The notes: generated by a model from the letters alone, not told the origin. Shown: positions 31,647 to 40,481, counted from the first letter of the stretch. The stretch is DNA of 64,000 nucleotides from Actinomadura macrotermitis (GCF_009604375.1 NZ_WEGH01000003.1:496001-560000); one strand, 5' to 3'. Program-made: numbers and translations.

Positions 31647-32545
31647 TCGTCACGCGCGGGCTGACCAAGCGGTACGGGCGGGTCACCGCCGTGGACGCGG
31701 TCGCGTTGCGCGTCGGCGAGGGCGACCGGTACGGGCTGCTCGGCCCGAACGGCTCGGGCAAGACGACCCTGGTGCGGATGCTGCTCGGCCTCGTCTACGC
31801 CACCTCGGGCGAGATCGAGGTGCTCGGCGAGCCCGTCCCGCGCCGCGTGCTGCGGGTGCTGCCGCACGTCGGCGCGCTCGTCGAGGGGCCGGGCGCGTAC
31901 GGGCACCTGTCGGGCCGCGCCAACCTGTCCTATCTGGACGCCGCCGGACCGGGCGGTTCCCGCCGCGGGCGGCGCGCGCGTGTGAACGAGGCCCTGGAAC
32001 GTGTCGGGCTCGGCGGCGTGGACAACCGCCCCGTCAGGACGTATTCACTAGGCATGCGCCAGCGTCTCGGCCTCGCGGCGGCACTGCTGCGCGCGCCCCG
32101 GCTGCTCGTCCTGGACGAGCCCACCAACGGCCTGGACCCCCAAGGCATCCGCGAGATCCGCGACCTGCTCACCGCCCTCAACGCGGCGGGCACCACGATC
32201 CTGCTGTGCAGCCACCTGCTGACCGAGGTGGAGGAGTTGTGCAGCCACGTCGGCGTGATGGACGGCGGGCGGCTGGTGCTGCAGCAGCGGATGGACGAGA
32301 TCCGCTCGCCGACCGGCCGGACCGAGATCCGCACTCCCGACGCGGATCGCGTCCGCGCCCTGCTGGACGGCCAGGTCGAGGTGGCCGACGGCGACCGGCT
32401 GCTGGTCCGCACCCCCGACCCCGCCGAACTGAACGCCCGGCTGGTGCGCGCGGGCGCCCGGATCGCCGAACTGCGCCCCGAGCGCCGCACGCTGGAGCAG
32501 GTCGTGCTCGCCGTCTCCGGCCCCGGCTCGGACCGGCCCGCGTGA
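31643..32545 (+). CDS. ABC exporter ATP-binding protein
   Basis: The 300-residue ATPase has Walker A GPNGSGKTT (about 34-42), signature YSLGMRQRL (about 134), Walker B LLVLDEPTNGLDP and H-loop LCSHLLTEVEELC. This layout matches the CcmA/BcrA-type ATPases that pair with ABC-2 permeases in drug, lipid or antibiotic export. GTG start overlaps the upstream stop; the end overlaps the permease start. Confidence 0.93.
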   Translation: MIVTRGLTKRYGRVTAVDAVALRVGEGDRYGLLGPNGSGKTTLVRMLLGLVYATSGEIEVLGEPVPRRVLRVLPHVGALVEGPGAYGHLSGRANLSYLDAAGPGGSRRGRRARVNEALERVGLGGVDNRPVRTYSLGMRQRLGLAAALLRAPRLLVLDEPTNGLDPQGIREIRDLLTALNAAGTTILLCSHLLTEVEELCSHVGVMDGGRLVLQQRMDEIRSPTGRTEIRTPDADRVRALLDGQVEVADGDRLLVRTPDPAELNARLVRAGARIAELRPERRTLEQVVLAVSGPGSDRPA

Positions 32546-33372
32546 TCGCGACGGAGCTGCGCACGATGGTCCGGCGGCCCCGCACCTGGGTGTCGCTGGC
32601 GCTGCTGTGCGGGCTGCCCGCGGTCGTCGCCGCGTTCCTGGCCGTCACCGGGGCCGCGCCGGCACCCGGCCAGGGCCCGGCGTTCCTGGCGGCGGTGCTG
32701 TCCAACGGCACGCTCTACCCCGCCGCCGCCCTCGCCATGGACCTGCCGCTGTTCCTGCCGGTGTCGGTCGCGGTCGTCGGCGGCGACGCGGTCGCGGGCG
32801 AGGCCGCCGCCGGGACGCTGCGCTACCTGCTGCTCCGCCCGGTCGGGCGGACCCGGCTGCTGGTCGCCAAGATGGCCGCGCTCACCGCGTACGTGCTGCT
32901 CGCCGTCGTCGCGATCGCGGTCACCTCCTACGCGGCCGGCGCGGCGGCGTTCGGCACCGCGCCCGCGACCGCGATCGCCGGCCGGGACCTGGTGACGTCG
33001 GTGTCGGGCACCGGCCTCACCACCCCCGAGCTGCTGCTCCGCATCGGCGCCGCGATGCTCTACATCGGCGTGTGCATGCTGGGCGTCGGGGCGATCGCGC
33101 TCGCGCTGTCCACGTTCACCGACGCGCCGCTCGGCGCGGCGCTCGGCGCGCTCGCCGCCCTGGTCACCAGCCAGGTCCTGGTGACGCTGGACGCCGCCGC
33201 GGCCGTCCACCCCTACCTGCTGACCCGGTACTGGCTCGCCTGGATCGACTTCTTCCGCGACCCGGTCCTGTGGCACGACATCCAGCGCGGCGTCGCGCTG
33301 CAGCTCGTCTACGTGACGGTCGCCCTGGTGCTGGCCTGGGCGAACTTCGCCACCCGCGACATCACGAGCTGA
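32542..33372 (+). CDS. ABC-2 type permease
   Basis: The 276-residue protein has about six hydrophobic segments. SVAVVGGDAVAGEAAAGTLRYLLLRPVGRTR (interrupted here by its cytoplasmic loop, near residues 74-105) is the typical ABC-2 motif in which GTLRxLLxRPVxR contacts the ATPase. It forms the membrane half of the exporter with the preceding gene. The last 11 bp overlap the convergent lipase-like gene. Confidence 0.88.
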   Translation: MIATELRTMVRRPRTWVSLALLCGLPAVVAAFLAVTGAAPAPGQGPAFLAAVLSNGTLYPAAALAMDLPLFLPVSVAVVGGDAVAGEAAAGTLRYLLLRPVGRTRLLVAKMAALTAYVLLAVVAIAVTSYAAGAAAFGTAPATAIAGRDLVTSVSGTGLTTPELLLRIGAAMLYIGVCMLGVGAIALALSTFTDAPLGAALGALAALVTSQVLVTLDAAAAVHPYLLTRYWLAWIDFFRDPVLWHDIQRGVALQLVYVTVALVLAWANFATRDITS

Positions 33373-34150
33373 CCCGCAGCGCCGCGCAGTCGGCGGGGCC
33401 GAACCCGGCGGGCGGCGCCGCGTCGCCGAGCGCGCGCAGCACGATCCCGGTCACCAGCGGGTCGGACGGGAGCTCGGCATGCCGGGTGCGGGCGTCGGCG
33501 CAGACCCGCTGCAGGTCCACGTCGACCGCGCCGGCGAGCGGCGAGGACGCGGGCGGGACGGTCTCGTCCCGTTCGCTCCACACCGACGTCCAGCGCACCG
33601 GCCCGGGCGCCCGGTCGCCGAGCCGCCGGAGCAGCGCGCTGCCGGGCGCGAGCTCCTGGCACGCCCGCCGGCACGCGCCGGGCGCCAGCGCCAGGCCCGC
33701 CGCCGCCAGGTCCACGCCGCGGTGCGGTGTGCCGAGGGTGACGATCCGCCGCGCCTTGCCGGCGCCGCCGCGCTCGCGCACCCACAGGCGCGCGACGACG
33801 CCGCCCGCCGAGTGCCCGACCACGTCCACCGACGGCGCGCCACCGCGCAGCGCCCGGTCCGCGGCCCGGTCCAGCGCCCGCGCCTGCCCGGCGAGGTCGC
33901 CGGTGCCATCACCGGGCAGGTCGACCACGACCGCGTCCCGGCCCGCCGCCCGCAACCGGTCGGCCAGAACCCGCAGCCCGTCGGTACCGCCGCCGTAACC
34001 CGGCACCAGCAGCACGGTTCCAGGCCGGTCCCCGGCCGCCCGCGACGCCCCACCACCGACGACCCGCACGGTGACGACCAGCCCCAGCACGAGCACCACC
34101 ACGGCGACCCCGACCACGAACACCCGCCGCCGCGGACTCAGACCGCCCAT
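33362..34150 (-). CDS. Membrane-anchored lipase-like alpha/beta hydrolase
   Basis: From the ATG at 34150 the protein has 262 residues: a short Arg-rich start, one hydrophobic anchor (VFVVGVAVVVLVLGLVVTV), and an alpha/beta hydrolase with VLLVPGYGGG (oxyanion region), GHSAGG (nucleophile Ser) and VTLGTPHRGVD as in triacylglycerol lipases. The acid is probably Asp in WSERDETVPP and the His lies near RHAELPSDP. Four Cys residues could form disulphides outside the cell. The frame is open further upstream to 34198. Confidence 0.8.
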   Translation of the reverse strand: MGGLSPRRRVFVVGVAVVVLVLGLVVTVRVVGGGASRAAGDRPGTVLLVPGYGGGTDGLRVLADRLRAAGRDAVVVDLPGDGTGDLAGQARALDRAADRALRGGAPSVDVVGHSAGGVVARLWVRERGGAGKARRIVTLGTPHRGVDLAAAGLALAPGACRRACQELAPGSALLRRLGDRAPGPVRWTSVWSERDETVPPASSPLAGAVDVDLQRVCADARTRHAELPSDPLVTGIVLRALGDAAPPAGFGPADCAALRVSS

Positions 34151-34251
34151 ACCCCCAGACTGCCCCAGCGCTTCCTTGAAAACGACCTGCATGATCACGC
34201 GAGTGCGTTACCGACCCGGCGTGGCAAAGCCGAAGGCGAGCCGCGCCGGGT

Positions 34252-34369
34252 TGATCGCGAAGCGATGCAGCACTCGCCCAAGCACGGTCAAGGGCGAGCC
34301 GCCAGGCGCCCTTGGGCCGGGATGGCAATCAACACAGCGAGCCGCCAGGCGAGCCCTTGGCCGGGATGG
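34252..34369 (+). repeat. Dispersed intergenic repeat, copy B, with a partial direct repeat C
   Basis: Bases 34252-34308 match copy A at 26727-26784 in inverted orientation. The 3' part (CGCCAGGCG, CCCTTGG, CCGGGATGG) recurs shortly after at 34342-34369 as a partial direct copy. The block fills the gap between the lipase-like gene and the prenyl synthase gene; no ORF is evident in it. Confidence 0.75.
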
Positions 34370-34381
34370 AAATGAACGCCG

Positions 34382-35413
34382 TCAGTGGTCGCGGTGGGTG
34401 ATGAGCAGGGCCAGTTCCTTCAGTTCCGTGGCGGCCGGTTCGGCCGGGGCGGCGGCGTCCAGCTCGGCCAGGGCCGCGCCGAGCAGCTCGTCGGTCCGGC
34501 GCAGCGCCCAGGCGCGGCCGCCCGCCAGCTCGACCAGCTCGGCCGCGTGCGCCGCCTCGGCGGCGGTGAGCGGCCGCTCGCGGTGGTAGAGCCCGGCGAG
34601 GGCGGTGCTCGCGGTGGTGCCGGCGCCGAGCGCCGCCACCACCGGCAGCGACTTCTTGCGGACGACCAGGTCGGCGTGGACGGGCTTGCCGGTCACCGCC
34701 GGGTCGCCCCAGATGCCGAGCAGGTCGTCCACGACCTGGAAGGCCAGCCCGATCCGGGTGCCGAACGCGCGCAGCCGCGCCACCCGCGCGGTGTCGCCGC
34801 CGCAGGCCGCGCCGAGCGCGCACGCGCCGCCGAGCAGCGCGCCGGTCTTGCCCGCGGCCATCGCCTCGCACTCGGCGAGCGTGACGTCGGTGCGCGTCTC
34901 GAACGCCACGTCGGCGGCCTGCCCCTCCACCAGCGCGACGACGGCGCGGCTGAGCGCGTGCAGCCCCTCGACGGTGACGGGCCCGGCGGCGAGGGTCTCG
35001 AACGCCAGCGCCAGCAGCGCGTCGCCCGCCAGCATCGCCGCGTTCACGCCGAACACCGTCCACGCGGTCGGCCGGTGCCGCCGGGTGCGGTCGCCGTCCA
35101 TGATGTCGTCGTGCAGCAGCGAGAAGTTGTGCGCGAGCTCGACCGCCACGGCGGCCGGGAGCGCGTCGCGCGCGCTGGCCCCGGCCGCCTCCGCCGCCAG
35201 CAGGGTGAGCGCCGGGCGGATCGCCTTGCCGGCGCCGCCGTGCGCCGGGCGGTCGTGCTCGTCGCGCCACCCGAAGTGGTACTCGGCGACGCGCCGCATC
35301 TCGCCGGTCAGCTCCCCGGCCGCGGCGCGCAGCGCGGGATCGAGCAGGTCCCGGCTCCACGCCAGCACCTCGGCGGCGCTCCGGCCCACCCCGGTCTCCT
35401 GTGCAGCGGACAT
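34382..35413 (-). CDS. Polyprenyl diphosphate synthase, likely encapsulin cargo
   Basis: The 343-residue enzyme condenses isopentenyl diphosphate with an allylic diphosphate. Visible are GKAIRP (62-67), the first Asp-rich motif DDIMD (102-106), Phe97 five residues before it (a short-chain product feature), GKT (188-190), and a second motif FQVVDDLLGIWGD (225-237) whose third Asp is displaced, as in actinobacterial IdsA-like enzymes. AGGAAGG precedes the ATG at 35413, 16 bp after the shell gene. Polyprenyl transferases are known cargo of family 2B encapsulins. The N-terminus is short (about 15 residues before the first helix) with no long disordered cargo tail. Confidence 0.88.
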   Translation of the reverse strand: MSAAQETGVGRSAAEVLAWSRDLLDPALRAAAGELTGEMRRVAEYHFGWRDEHDRPAHGGAGKAIRPALTLLAAEAAGASARDALPAAVAVELAHNFSLLHDDIMDGDRTRRHRPTAWTVFGVNAAMLAGDALLALAFETLAAGPVTVEGLHALSRAVVALVEGQAADVAFETRTDVTLAECEAMAAGKTGALLGGACALGAACGGDTARVARLRAFGTRIGLAFQVVDDLLGIWGDPAVTGKPVHADLVVRKKSLPVVAALGAGTTASTALAGLYHRERPLTAAEAAHAAELVELAGGRAWALRRTDELLGAALAELDAAAPAEPAATELKELALLITHRDH

Positions 35414-35429
35414 GTGCCTGGCCTTCCTG

Positions 35430-36800
35430 TCAGCGGGCGATCTCGACGTTCTCCAGGACGCCGAGGGCGTCGGGGACCAGCACCGCAGCCGAGTGGTAGA
35501 CGCTGACCAGGTAGGTCAGGATCGCCTTGTCGTCCACGCCGGTGAAGCGCACCGACACCCCCGGCCGGACCTCGCCCTCCAGGCCGGTGCGGCGCAGCCC
35601 GACCACGCCCTGCTCGGCCGAGCCGGTGCGCAGCACCAGCACCGAGCTGGTGCCGGCGGCGCTGATCGGGATCTTGTCGCTGGGGAAGATCGGCACGCCG
35701 CGCCAGGTCTGCACCCGCGCGCCGTCGCGGCCGATCACGCCGGGGTAGACGCCGCGCCGGGTGCACTCGCGGCCGAACGCGGCGATGGTGCGGGGGTGGG
35801 CGAGGAAGAACTTCGAGCCGCGGCGGCGGCTGAGCAGCTCGTCCAGGTCGTCGGGGGTGGGCGGGCCGGTGCGGGTCGGGATCCGCTGGCGCAGGTCGGC
35901 GTTGTGCAGCAGCCCGAAGTCACGGTTGTTGATCAGCTCGTGCTCCTGGCGCTCCAGCAGCTCCTCGATGGTGAGGCGCAGCTGCTGCTCGACCTGGTTC
36001 ATCGGGTCGTTGTACAGGTCGGCGACGCGGGTGTGGATGCGCAATCGGGTCTGCGCGACGCTCAGCTCGTACTCGCGCGGGGAGGGGTCGTAGTCGACGT
36101 AGGTGCCGGGCAGCTCGACCTCGCCCTCGTGCCCGGCCGCCAGGTCGATCGCCGCCTCGCCGTTCTTGTCGGTCGCCGGCCGCGGCGCGTCCCGGTAGGC
36201 GGCCAGGTGCTCCTCCAGCGCCGCGTGGCGGCCGGTCAGCTCGCCGATGTCGGCGGCCGGCAGGACGAGCGCGATCGTCGGGGTGAGCGCCCGGACGGTG
36301 TGCTCCCACTCCTCGTCGGAGCCGAGCAGGGCGCGTTCGCCGAGGAACCGGCCGTCGGCCAGCACCCCCAGCTGCGTCTCGTCGCCGTACTCGCCCCGGC
36401 CGAGCCGCGCGACCTTGCCGTGCGCGATCAGCACCACCCGGTCGACGGGCCGCCCGGCCCGCACGATCACCTCGCCCGGCTCGTACTCGCGCTGGGCGAA
36501 CCGGCCGGCCATGTCCTCCAGCACGGCGGGGTCGCCCAGGTCGCGCAGCGGCGGCAGCTCGGCCAGCTCGGCGGGGATGACCCGCACCCGCGCGCCGTCG
36601 TTGACGAAGGTGACGATGCCGTCGCCGACCTGGTAGGTGAGCCGCCGGTTCACCCGGTAGGAGCCGCCGCGCGCCTCCTCCCAGGGCAGCAGCCGCAGCA
36701 GCCAGCGCGGCGTGCGGCCCTGCATCTGCGGGACGGTCTTGGTGGTGGTCGCGAGGTTGCGCGCCGCCCGTGTGTCCAGGGTCAGCCGGTGTTCGCTCAC
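35430..36800 (-). CDS. Family 2B encapsulin shell protein with cyclic-nucleotide-binding-like domain (EshA-like), copy 1
   Basis: The 456-residue protein has an N-arm (LDTRAARNLATTTKTVPQMQ), an HK97-type shell fold split by an inserted Crp-like domain (about residues 100-195; YEPGEVIVRAGRPVDRVVL then GRFLGERALLG), and a conserved C-terminal shell part (PGTYVDYDPSPREYELSVAQ; DKIPISAAGTSSVLVLRTG). This matches EshA of Streptomyces griseus and other family 2B encapsulins. In the phosphate-binding cassette the Arg that contacts cAMP is replaced (EEWEHTV). GTG start overlaps the upstream shell gene stop. Two shell genes plus prenyl synthase suggest a mixed-shell compartment. Confidence 0.9.
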   Translation of the reverse strand: MSEHRLTLDTRAARNLATTTKTVPQMQGRTPRWLLRLLPWEEARGGSYRVNRRLTYQVGDGIVTFVNDGARVRVIPAELAELPPLRDLGDPAVLEDMAGRFAQREYEPGEVIVRAGRPVDRVVLIAHGKVARLGRGEYGDETQLGVLADGRFLGERALLGSDEEWEHTVRALTPTIALVLPAADIGELTGRHAALEEHLAAYRDAPRPATDKNGEAAIDLAAGHEGEVELPGTYVDYDPSPREYELSVAQTRLRIHTRVADLYNDPMNQVEQQLRLTIEELLERQEHELINNRDFGLLHNADLRQRIPTRTGPPTPDDLDELLSRRRGSKFFLAHPRTIAAFGRECTRRGVYPGVIGRDGARVQTWRGVPIFPSDKIPISAAGTSSVLVLRTGSAEQGVVGLRRTGLEGEVRPGVSVRFTGVDDKAILTYLVSVYHSAAVLVPDALGVLENVEIAR

Positions 36801-38197
36801 CGGTCACCGCCCGCGTGCGCGACCTCCACGCTCTCCAGCATCGCCAGGGCGTCGGGCACCAGCACCGCGGCCGAGTAGTAGGCGCTGACCAGGTAGGACA
36901 GGATGGCCTGCTCGCTGATGCCCATGAAGCGCACCGACAGGCCGGGCCGGTACTCGTCGGGGATGCCGGTCTGGTGCAGGCCGACCACGCCCTGCGCCTC
37001 CTCGCCGGTGCGCATCAGCAGGATCGAGCTGGTCTGCGTCCGGCTGATCGGGATCTTGTTGCACGGGTAGATGGGGACGCCGCGCCAGGCGGGGATGCGG
37101 TTCCCGGCGACGTCGATGCTGTCGGGGTAGACGCCGCGGCGGTTGCACTCGCGGCCGAACGCGGCGATCGCCTTGGGGTGGGCGAGGAAGAAGGCCGGGT
37201 CCTTCCAGACCAGGGCGAGCAGCTCGTCCAGGTCGTCGGGGGTGGGCGGGCCGGTGCGGGTGTGCACGCGCTGCGACAGGTCGGCGTTGTGCAGCAGCCC
37301 GAAGTCGCGGTTGTTGACCAGCTCGGCCTCCTGCCGCTCGCGCAGCGCCTCGATGGTGAGGCGCAGCTGCTGCTCGACCTGGTCCATCGGCTCGTTGTAC
37401 AGGTCGGCGACGCGGGTGTGCACGCGCAGCACGGTCTGCGCGACGCTCAGCTCGTACTCGCGCGGCGAGCGCTCGTAGTCGACGTAGGTGCCGGGCAGCT
37501 CGACCTCGCCCTCGTGCCCGGCCGACAGGTCGATCGCGGCCTCGCCGCCCTCGTCCAGCTCCCGGTCGGGGCTGTCGCGGTACTCGGCGACGTGCGCGCC
37601 CAGCGTCTCCGAGCGGCCGAGGACCTCCTCGAACTCGCCCCGGCTGAGGGTGAGCACGATGACGGGGGTGGCGGCGCGGACGGTGTACTCCCAGCGGCCG
37701 TCGTCCTCCAGCAGCGCGTCCTCGCCGAAGAACGAGCCGTCGGCCAGGGTGCCCAGCACCGCCTCGTCGCCGTACTCGCCGACGCCGATCTTGTGCAGCT
37801 TGCCGTGCGCGACCAGGTGCACCTCCCCGGCCGGGCCGCCGCGCCGGACGAGCACGTCGCCGGGCTCGTACTCGCGCTGGGTGAACCGGCCGGCCAGGGC
37901 CTCCAGCACCTCCTCGTCGTCGTAGCCGCGCAGCACGGCCAGCTCGCCGAGCTCGCGCGGGATGACCCGGACCTCGGCGCCCTCGGTCACGAACGTGACC
38001 CGGCCGTCGCCGACGGTGTAGGTGAGCCGCCGGTTGACGCGGTACGCGCCGCCGGACGCCTGCACCCAGGGCAGCAGCTTCAGCAGCCACCGCGAGGAGA
38101 TGCCCTGCATCTGGGGGACGGTCTTGGTCGTCGTCGCGAGATTGCGCGCGGCGTCGGTGCTCAGGCTCAAGCGCTGTTCGGTCACGTTCCACACCAC
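36797..38197 (-). CDS. Family 2B encapsulin shell protein (EshA-like), copy 2
   Basis: The 466-residue paralogue of the protein at 35430 is colinear with it over its length, sharing NLATTTKTVPQMQG, RVNRRLTY, PPTPDDLDELL and RTGEEAQGVVGLHQTG. The inserted Crp-like domain has FTQREYEPGDVLVRRGGPAG and GSFFGEDALLEDDGRWEYTV, again without the canonical cAMP-contact Arg. It is the first gene of the three-gene operon. The strongest differences from copy 1 lie in the Crp-like domain and the C-terminal tail, where the two shell types might respond to different ligands. A GTG start at 38197 is used. Confidence 0.9.
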   Translation of the reverse strand: MVWNVTEQRLSLSTDAARNLATTTKTVPQMQGISSRWLLKLLPWVQASGGAYRVNRRLTYTVGDGRVTFVTEGAEVRVIPRELGELAVLRGYDDEEVLEALAGRFTQREYEPGDVLVRRGGPAGEVHLVAHGKLHKIGVGEYGDEAVLGTLADGSFFGEDALLEDDGRWEYTVRAATPVIVLTLSRGEFEEVLGRSETLGAHVAEYRDSPDRELDEGGEAAIDLSAGHEGEVELPGTYVDYERSPREYELSVAQTVLRVHTRVADLYNEPMDQVEQQLRLTIEALRERQEAELVNNRDFGLLHNADLSQRVHTRTGPPTPDDLDELLALVWKDPAFFLAHPKAIAAFGRECNRRGVYPDSIDVAGNRIPAWRGVPIYPCNKIPISRTQTSSILLMRTGEEAQGVVGLHQTGIPDEYRPGLSVRFMGISEQAILSYLVSAYYSAAVLVPDALAMLESVEVAHAGGDR

Positions 38198-38307
38198 CGA
38201 TTCCGGTTCGGCCCGACAGGGGGATTTCAGGGGGTAATGGAAAAGCGCCGAAAAAGACTCCGGAAAAAGCGGGGGTCCTTCTCCGCACGTCTGGCACGCT
38301 ACTCACA

Positions 38308-38323
38308 GTGATCGCTTGATCAC
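38308..38323. promoter_or_regulatory. Palindrome upstream of the encapsulin operon
   Basis: GTGATC-GCTT-GATCAC is a perfect 6-bp inverted repeat, 111 bp upstream of the first shell gene and 16 bp beyond the end of the WYL regulator gene. It may be a regulator site for the operon. Spacing of the GTGA/TCAC halves (8 bp) differs from the 6 bp of Crp sites. Confidence 0.4.
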
Positions 38324-38338
38324 AACGTCACAGTTTCC

Positions 38339-39292
38339 TTACCTCCCGTCCCACCCCTCTCCTGCGGCCCGCGCGAAACGGTCGGCCATGGTCCGCAGCC
38401 GCCCTGCCAGCTCGGGCGGTTCCAGCACCTCGAAGTCGGCGTCCAGCAGCCCCAGCATGAACACGACCGCGTCCAGCCCGTCGGCGCGCAGCTCCAGCAG
38501 GCACGACCGGTCGTCCACCGGTTCGACCAGGCCGCTGGTGCGGGCGGCGATCTGGGCGGCGGGGGCGTGCACCAGTGCCCGCGCGCGCACCGGCCACATC
38601 TCTCTGACCAGGCGTTCGGCGACATAGCGGGCGGCGTCGCCGCCCGGTTCGGGGCGCGGCGCGAAGCGCGGCCCGTTCGGGGTGCGCGGCCGCAGCCGGT
38701 CCACCCGGAAGATCCGCCAGCCGTCCCGGCCCAGGTCGTAGCCGAGCAGGTACCAGCGGCCTGCTCGGGCGACCAGCTTGCACGGTTCGGCCGACCGGGC
38801 CGTCTCGGCGCCGTCGTGGTCGCGGTAGTCGAAGCGCAGCACTTCGCGGTCGCGACGGGCCGCTGCGATCCGGTCCAGCACGCCGGCGTCCGCCGCGGGC
38901 ACACCGCCGCCGATCGCGACAGTCGCGGTCTGCAGCGCCCGCACCCGCTGCCGCAGCCGGTCGGGCAGGACCTGCTCCAGTTTGGCCAGGGCCCGGCCGG
39001 CGGTCTCCTCGATCCCGGCGACGCCGCCGCCGCGCAGCCCGATCGCGACGGCCACGGCCTCCTCGTCGTCCAGCAGCAGCGGCGGCATCCGTGCCCCGGC
39101 ACCGAGGCGGTAGCCGCCTGCGACGCCGGGCGTGGCATGCACGGGGTAGCCGAGTTCACGCAACCGGCCGATGTCGCGGCGGAGTGTGCGGGCGGCCACG
39201 TCGAGCCGTTCGGCGAGGTCGGCCCCCCGCCATTCGGGCCGGGACTGCAGGAGGGCGAGCAGGCGCAGCAGGCGTGCCGAGGTGTCCAGCAT
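38339..39292 (-). CDS. HTH-WYL transcriptional regulator (YafY-like)
   Basis: The 317-residue protein has an N-terminal HTH (LLALLQSRPEWRGADLAERL then RTLRRDIGRLRELGYPVH) and a WYL domain with RWYLLGYDLGRDGWRIFRVD (about 180-200) plus a C-terminal extension. WYL regulators sense ligands such as nucleic acids or nucleotides. It is divergent from the epoxide hydrolase gene (55 bp), a common arrangement for regulator and target, and lies upstream of the encapsulin operon on the same strand. Confidence 0.9.
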   Translation of the reverse strand: MLDTSARLLRLLALLQSRPEWRGADLAERLDVAARTLRRDIGRLRELGYPVHATPGVAGGYRLGAGARMPPLLLDDEEAVAVAIGLRGGGVAGIEETAGRALAKLEQVLPDRLRQRVRALQTATVAIGGGVPAADAGVLDRIAAARRDREVLRFDYRDHDGAETARSAEPCKLVARAGRWYLLGYDLGRDGWRIFRVDRLRPRTPNGPRFAPRPEPGGDAARYVAERLVREMWPVRARALVHAPAAQIAARTSGLVEPVDDRSCLLELRADGLDAVVFMLGLLDADFEVLEPPELAGRLRTMADRFARAAGEGWDGR

Positions 39293-39347
39293 GGGCTCTG
39301 CCTATCGCGGCCCGAACCTGGCCGCAATCACTCCTAGCGTCGGAGGC

Positions 39348-40472
39348 ATGGCAGACATCCGCCCTTTCCGTATCGACGTCCCGCAAGCCGACCTGGACGA
39401 TCTGCGCGAGCGCCTGCTGCACACTCGCTGGCCGGACGAGCTGCCCGGCGCCGGCTGGTCCTACGGGACGCCCACCGGCTACGTCCGGGCCTTGGCCGAC
39501 CGCTGGACCAGCAGCTTCGACTGGCGCGCGCAGGAGGCCGCACTCAACGCGTTCCCGCAGTTCACCACCGAGATCGACGGGCAGCGGGTGCACTTCGCGC
39601 ACGTCCGCTCCCCCGAGCCGGACGCGCTGCCGCTGATCCTCACGCACGGCTGGCCCGGCACCTTCGCCGAGTTCCGGCGGATGATCGGGCCGCTCACCGA
39701 CCCGCGCGCGCACGGCGGCGACCCGGCGGACGCCTTCCACGTCGTGGTGCCGTCTCTTCCCGGTTTCGCCTTCTCCGGACCGACCCGCGAGCCGGGTTGG
39801 GGCATCGAGCGGATCGCGCGGGCGTGGGCGGAGCTGATGCGGCGCCTCGGCTACGACCGCTATGGCGCGCAGGGCGGCGACTTCGGTTCCAAGATCTCTC
39901 CCGAGCTCGGCCGGGTGGCTCCCGAGCGGGTGGTGGGCGTGCACGTCAACGCCCTGATCACCACGCCGTCCGACGACCTGATGGACGGCCTCTCGGACTC
40001 CGACCAGCGGCGGCTGGCGTCACTGAAGCGATGGCACCGAGAGTTCTCCGGCTACGCGATGGTGCAGAGCACACGGCCGCAGTCGCTGGCGTTCGCGCTC
40101 GCCGACTCCCCCGCCGGGCTGCTGGCCTGGTACGGCGACTGGTTCGCCGCGCACGGCGACGGCGTGGACGATCTGGACCCCGACGAGGTCCTCACCCACG
40201 TGGCGGTCCACTGGCTGACCGGCACCGCTCCGTCCGCCGCCCGCCTGTACCGGGAGGCCGCGGCGTCGTGGGGTGTGCCGCCGCGGGTCTCGCCGGTGCC
40301 GCTCGGCGCGGCGGTGTTCGCGGGTGACGCGGCGGTCCGCCGGTTCGCCGAGCGTGAGCACCGGGTGGTGCGCTGGACCGAGTACGACGCGGGCGGGCAC
40401 TTCGCCGCCATGCATGTTCCGGACCTTCTGGTCACCGACGTGCGGGCGTTCTTCCGGGAGCTGCTCGCGTAG
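39348..40472 (+). CDS. Epoxide hydrolase, alpha/beta fold with EHN domain
   Basis: The 374-residue protein begins with the epoxide-hydrolase N-terminal domain (IRPFRIDVPQADLDDLRERL), then HGWPGT (100-105, oxyanion hole), nucleophile Asp178 in AQGGDFGS, and the catalytic His in AGGHFAAMHVPDLL near 352. It opens epoxides to diols. Start is the ATG at 39348, with GGAGG very close upstream; the frame is open earlier but only as a shadow of the divergent gene. Probably controlled by the divergent WYL regulator. Confidence 0.9.
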   Translation: MADIRPFRIDVPQADLDDLRERLLHTRWPDELPGAGWSYGTPTGYVRALADRWTSSFDWRAQEAALNAFPQFTTEIDGQRVHFAHVRSPEPDALPLILTHGWPGTFAEFRRMIGPLTDPRAHGGDPADAFHVVVPSLPGFAFSGPTREPGWGIERIARAWAELMRRLGYDRYGAQGGDFGSKISPELGRVAPERVVGVHVNALITTPSDDLMDGLSDSDQRRLASLKRWHREFSGYAMVQSTRPQSLAFALADSPAGLLAWYGDWFAAHGDGVDDLDPDEVLTHVAVHWLTGTAPSAARLYREAAASWGVPPRVSPVPLGAAVFAGDAAVRRFAEREHRVVRWTEYDAGGHFAAMHVPDLLVTDVRAFFRELLA

Positions 40473-40481
40473 GTTGGGCCC

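Noticed and set aside
38308..38323. Palindrome before the encapsulin operon as a Crp/cAMP site
   Set aside because: The GTGA and TCAC halves are 8 bp apart, not 6; it is kept only as an unassigned palindrome.
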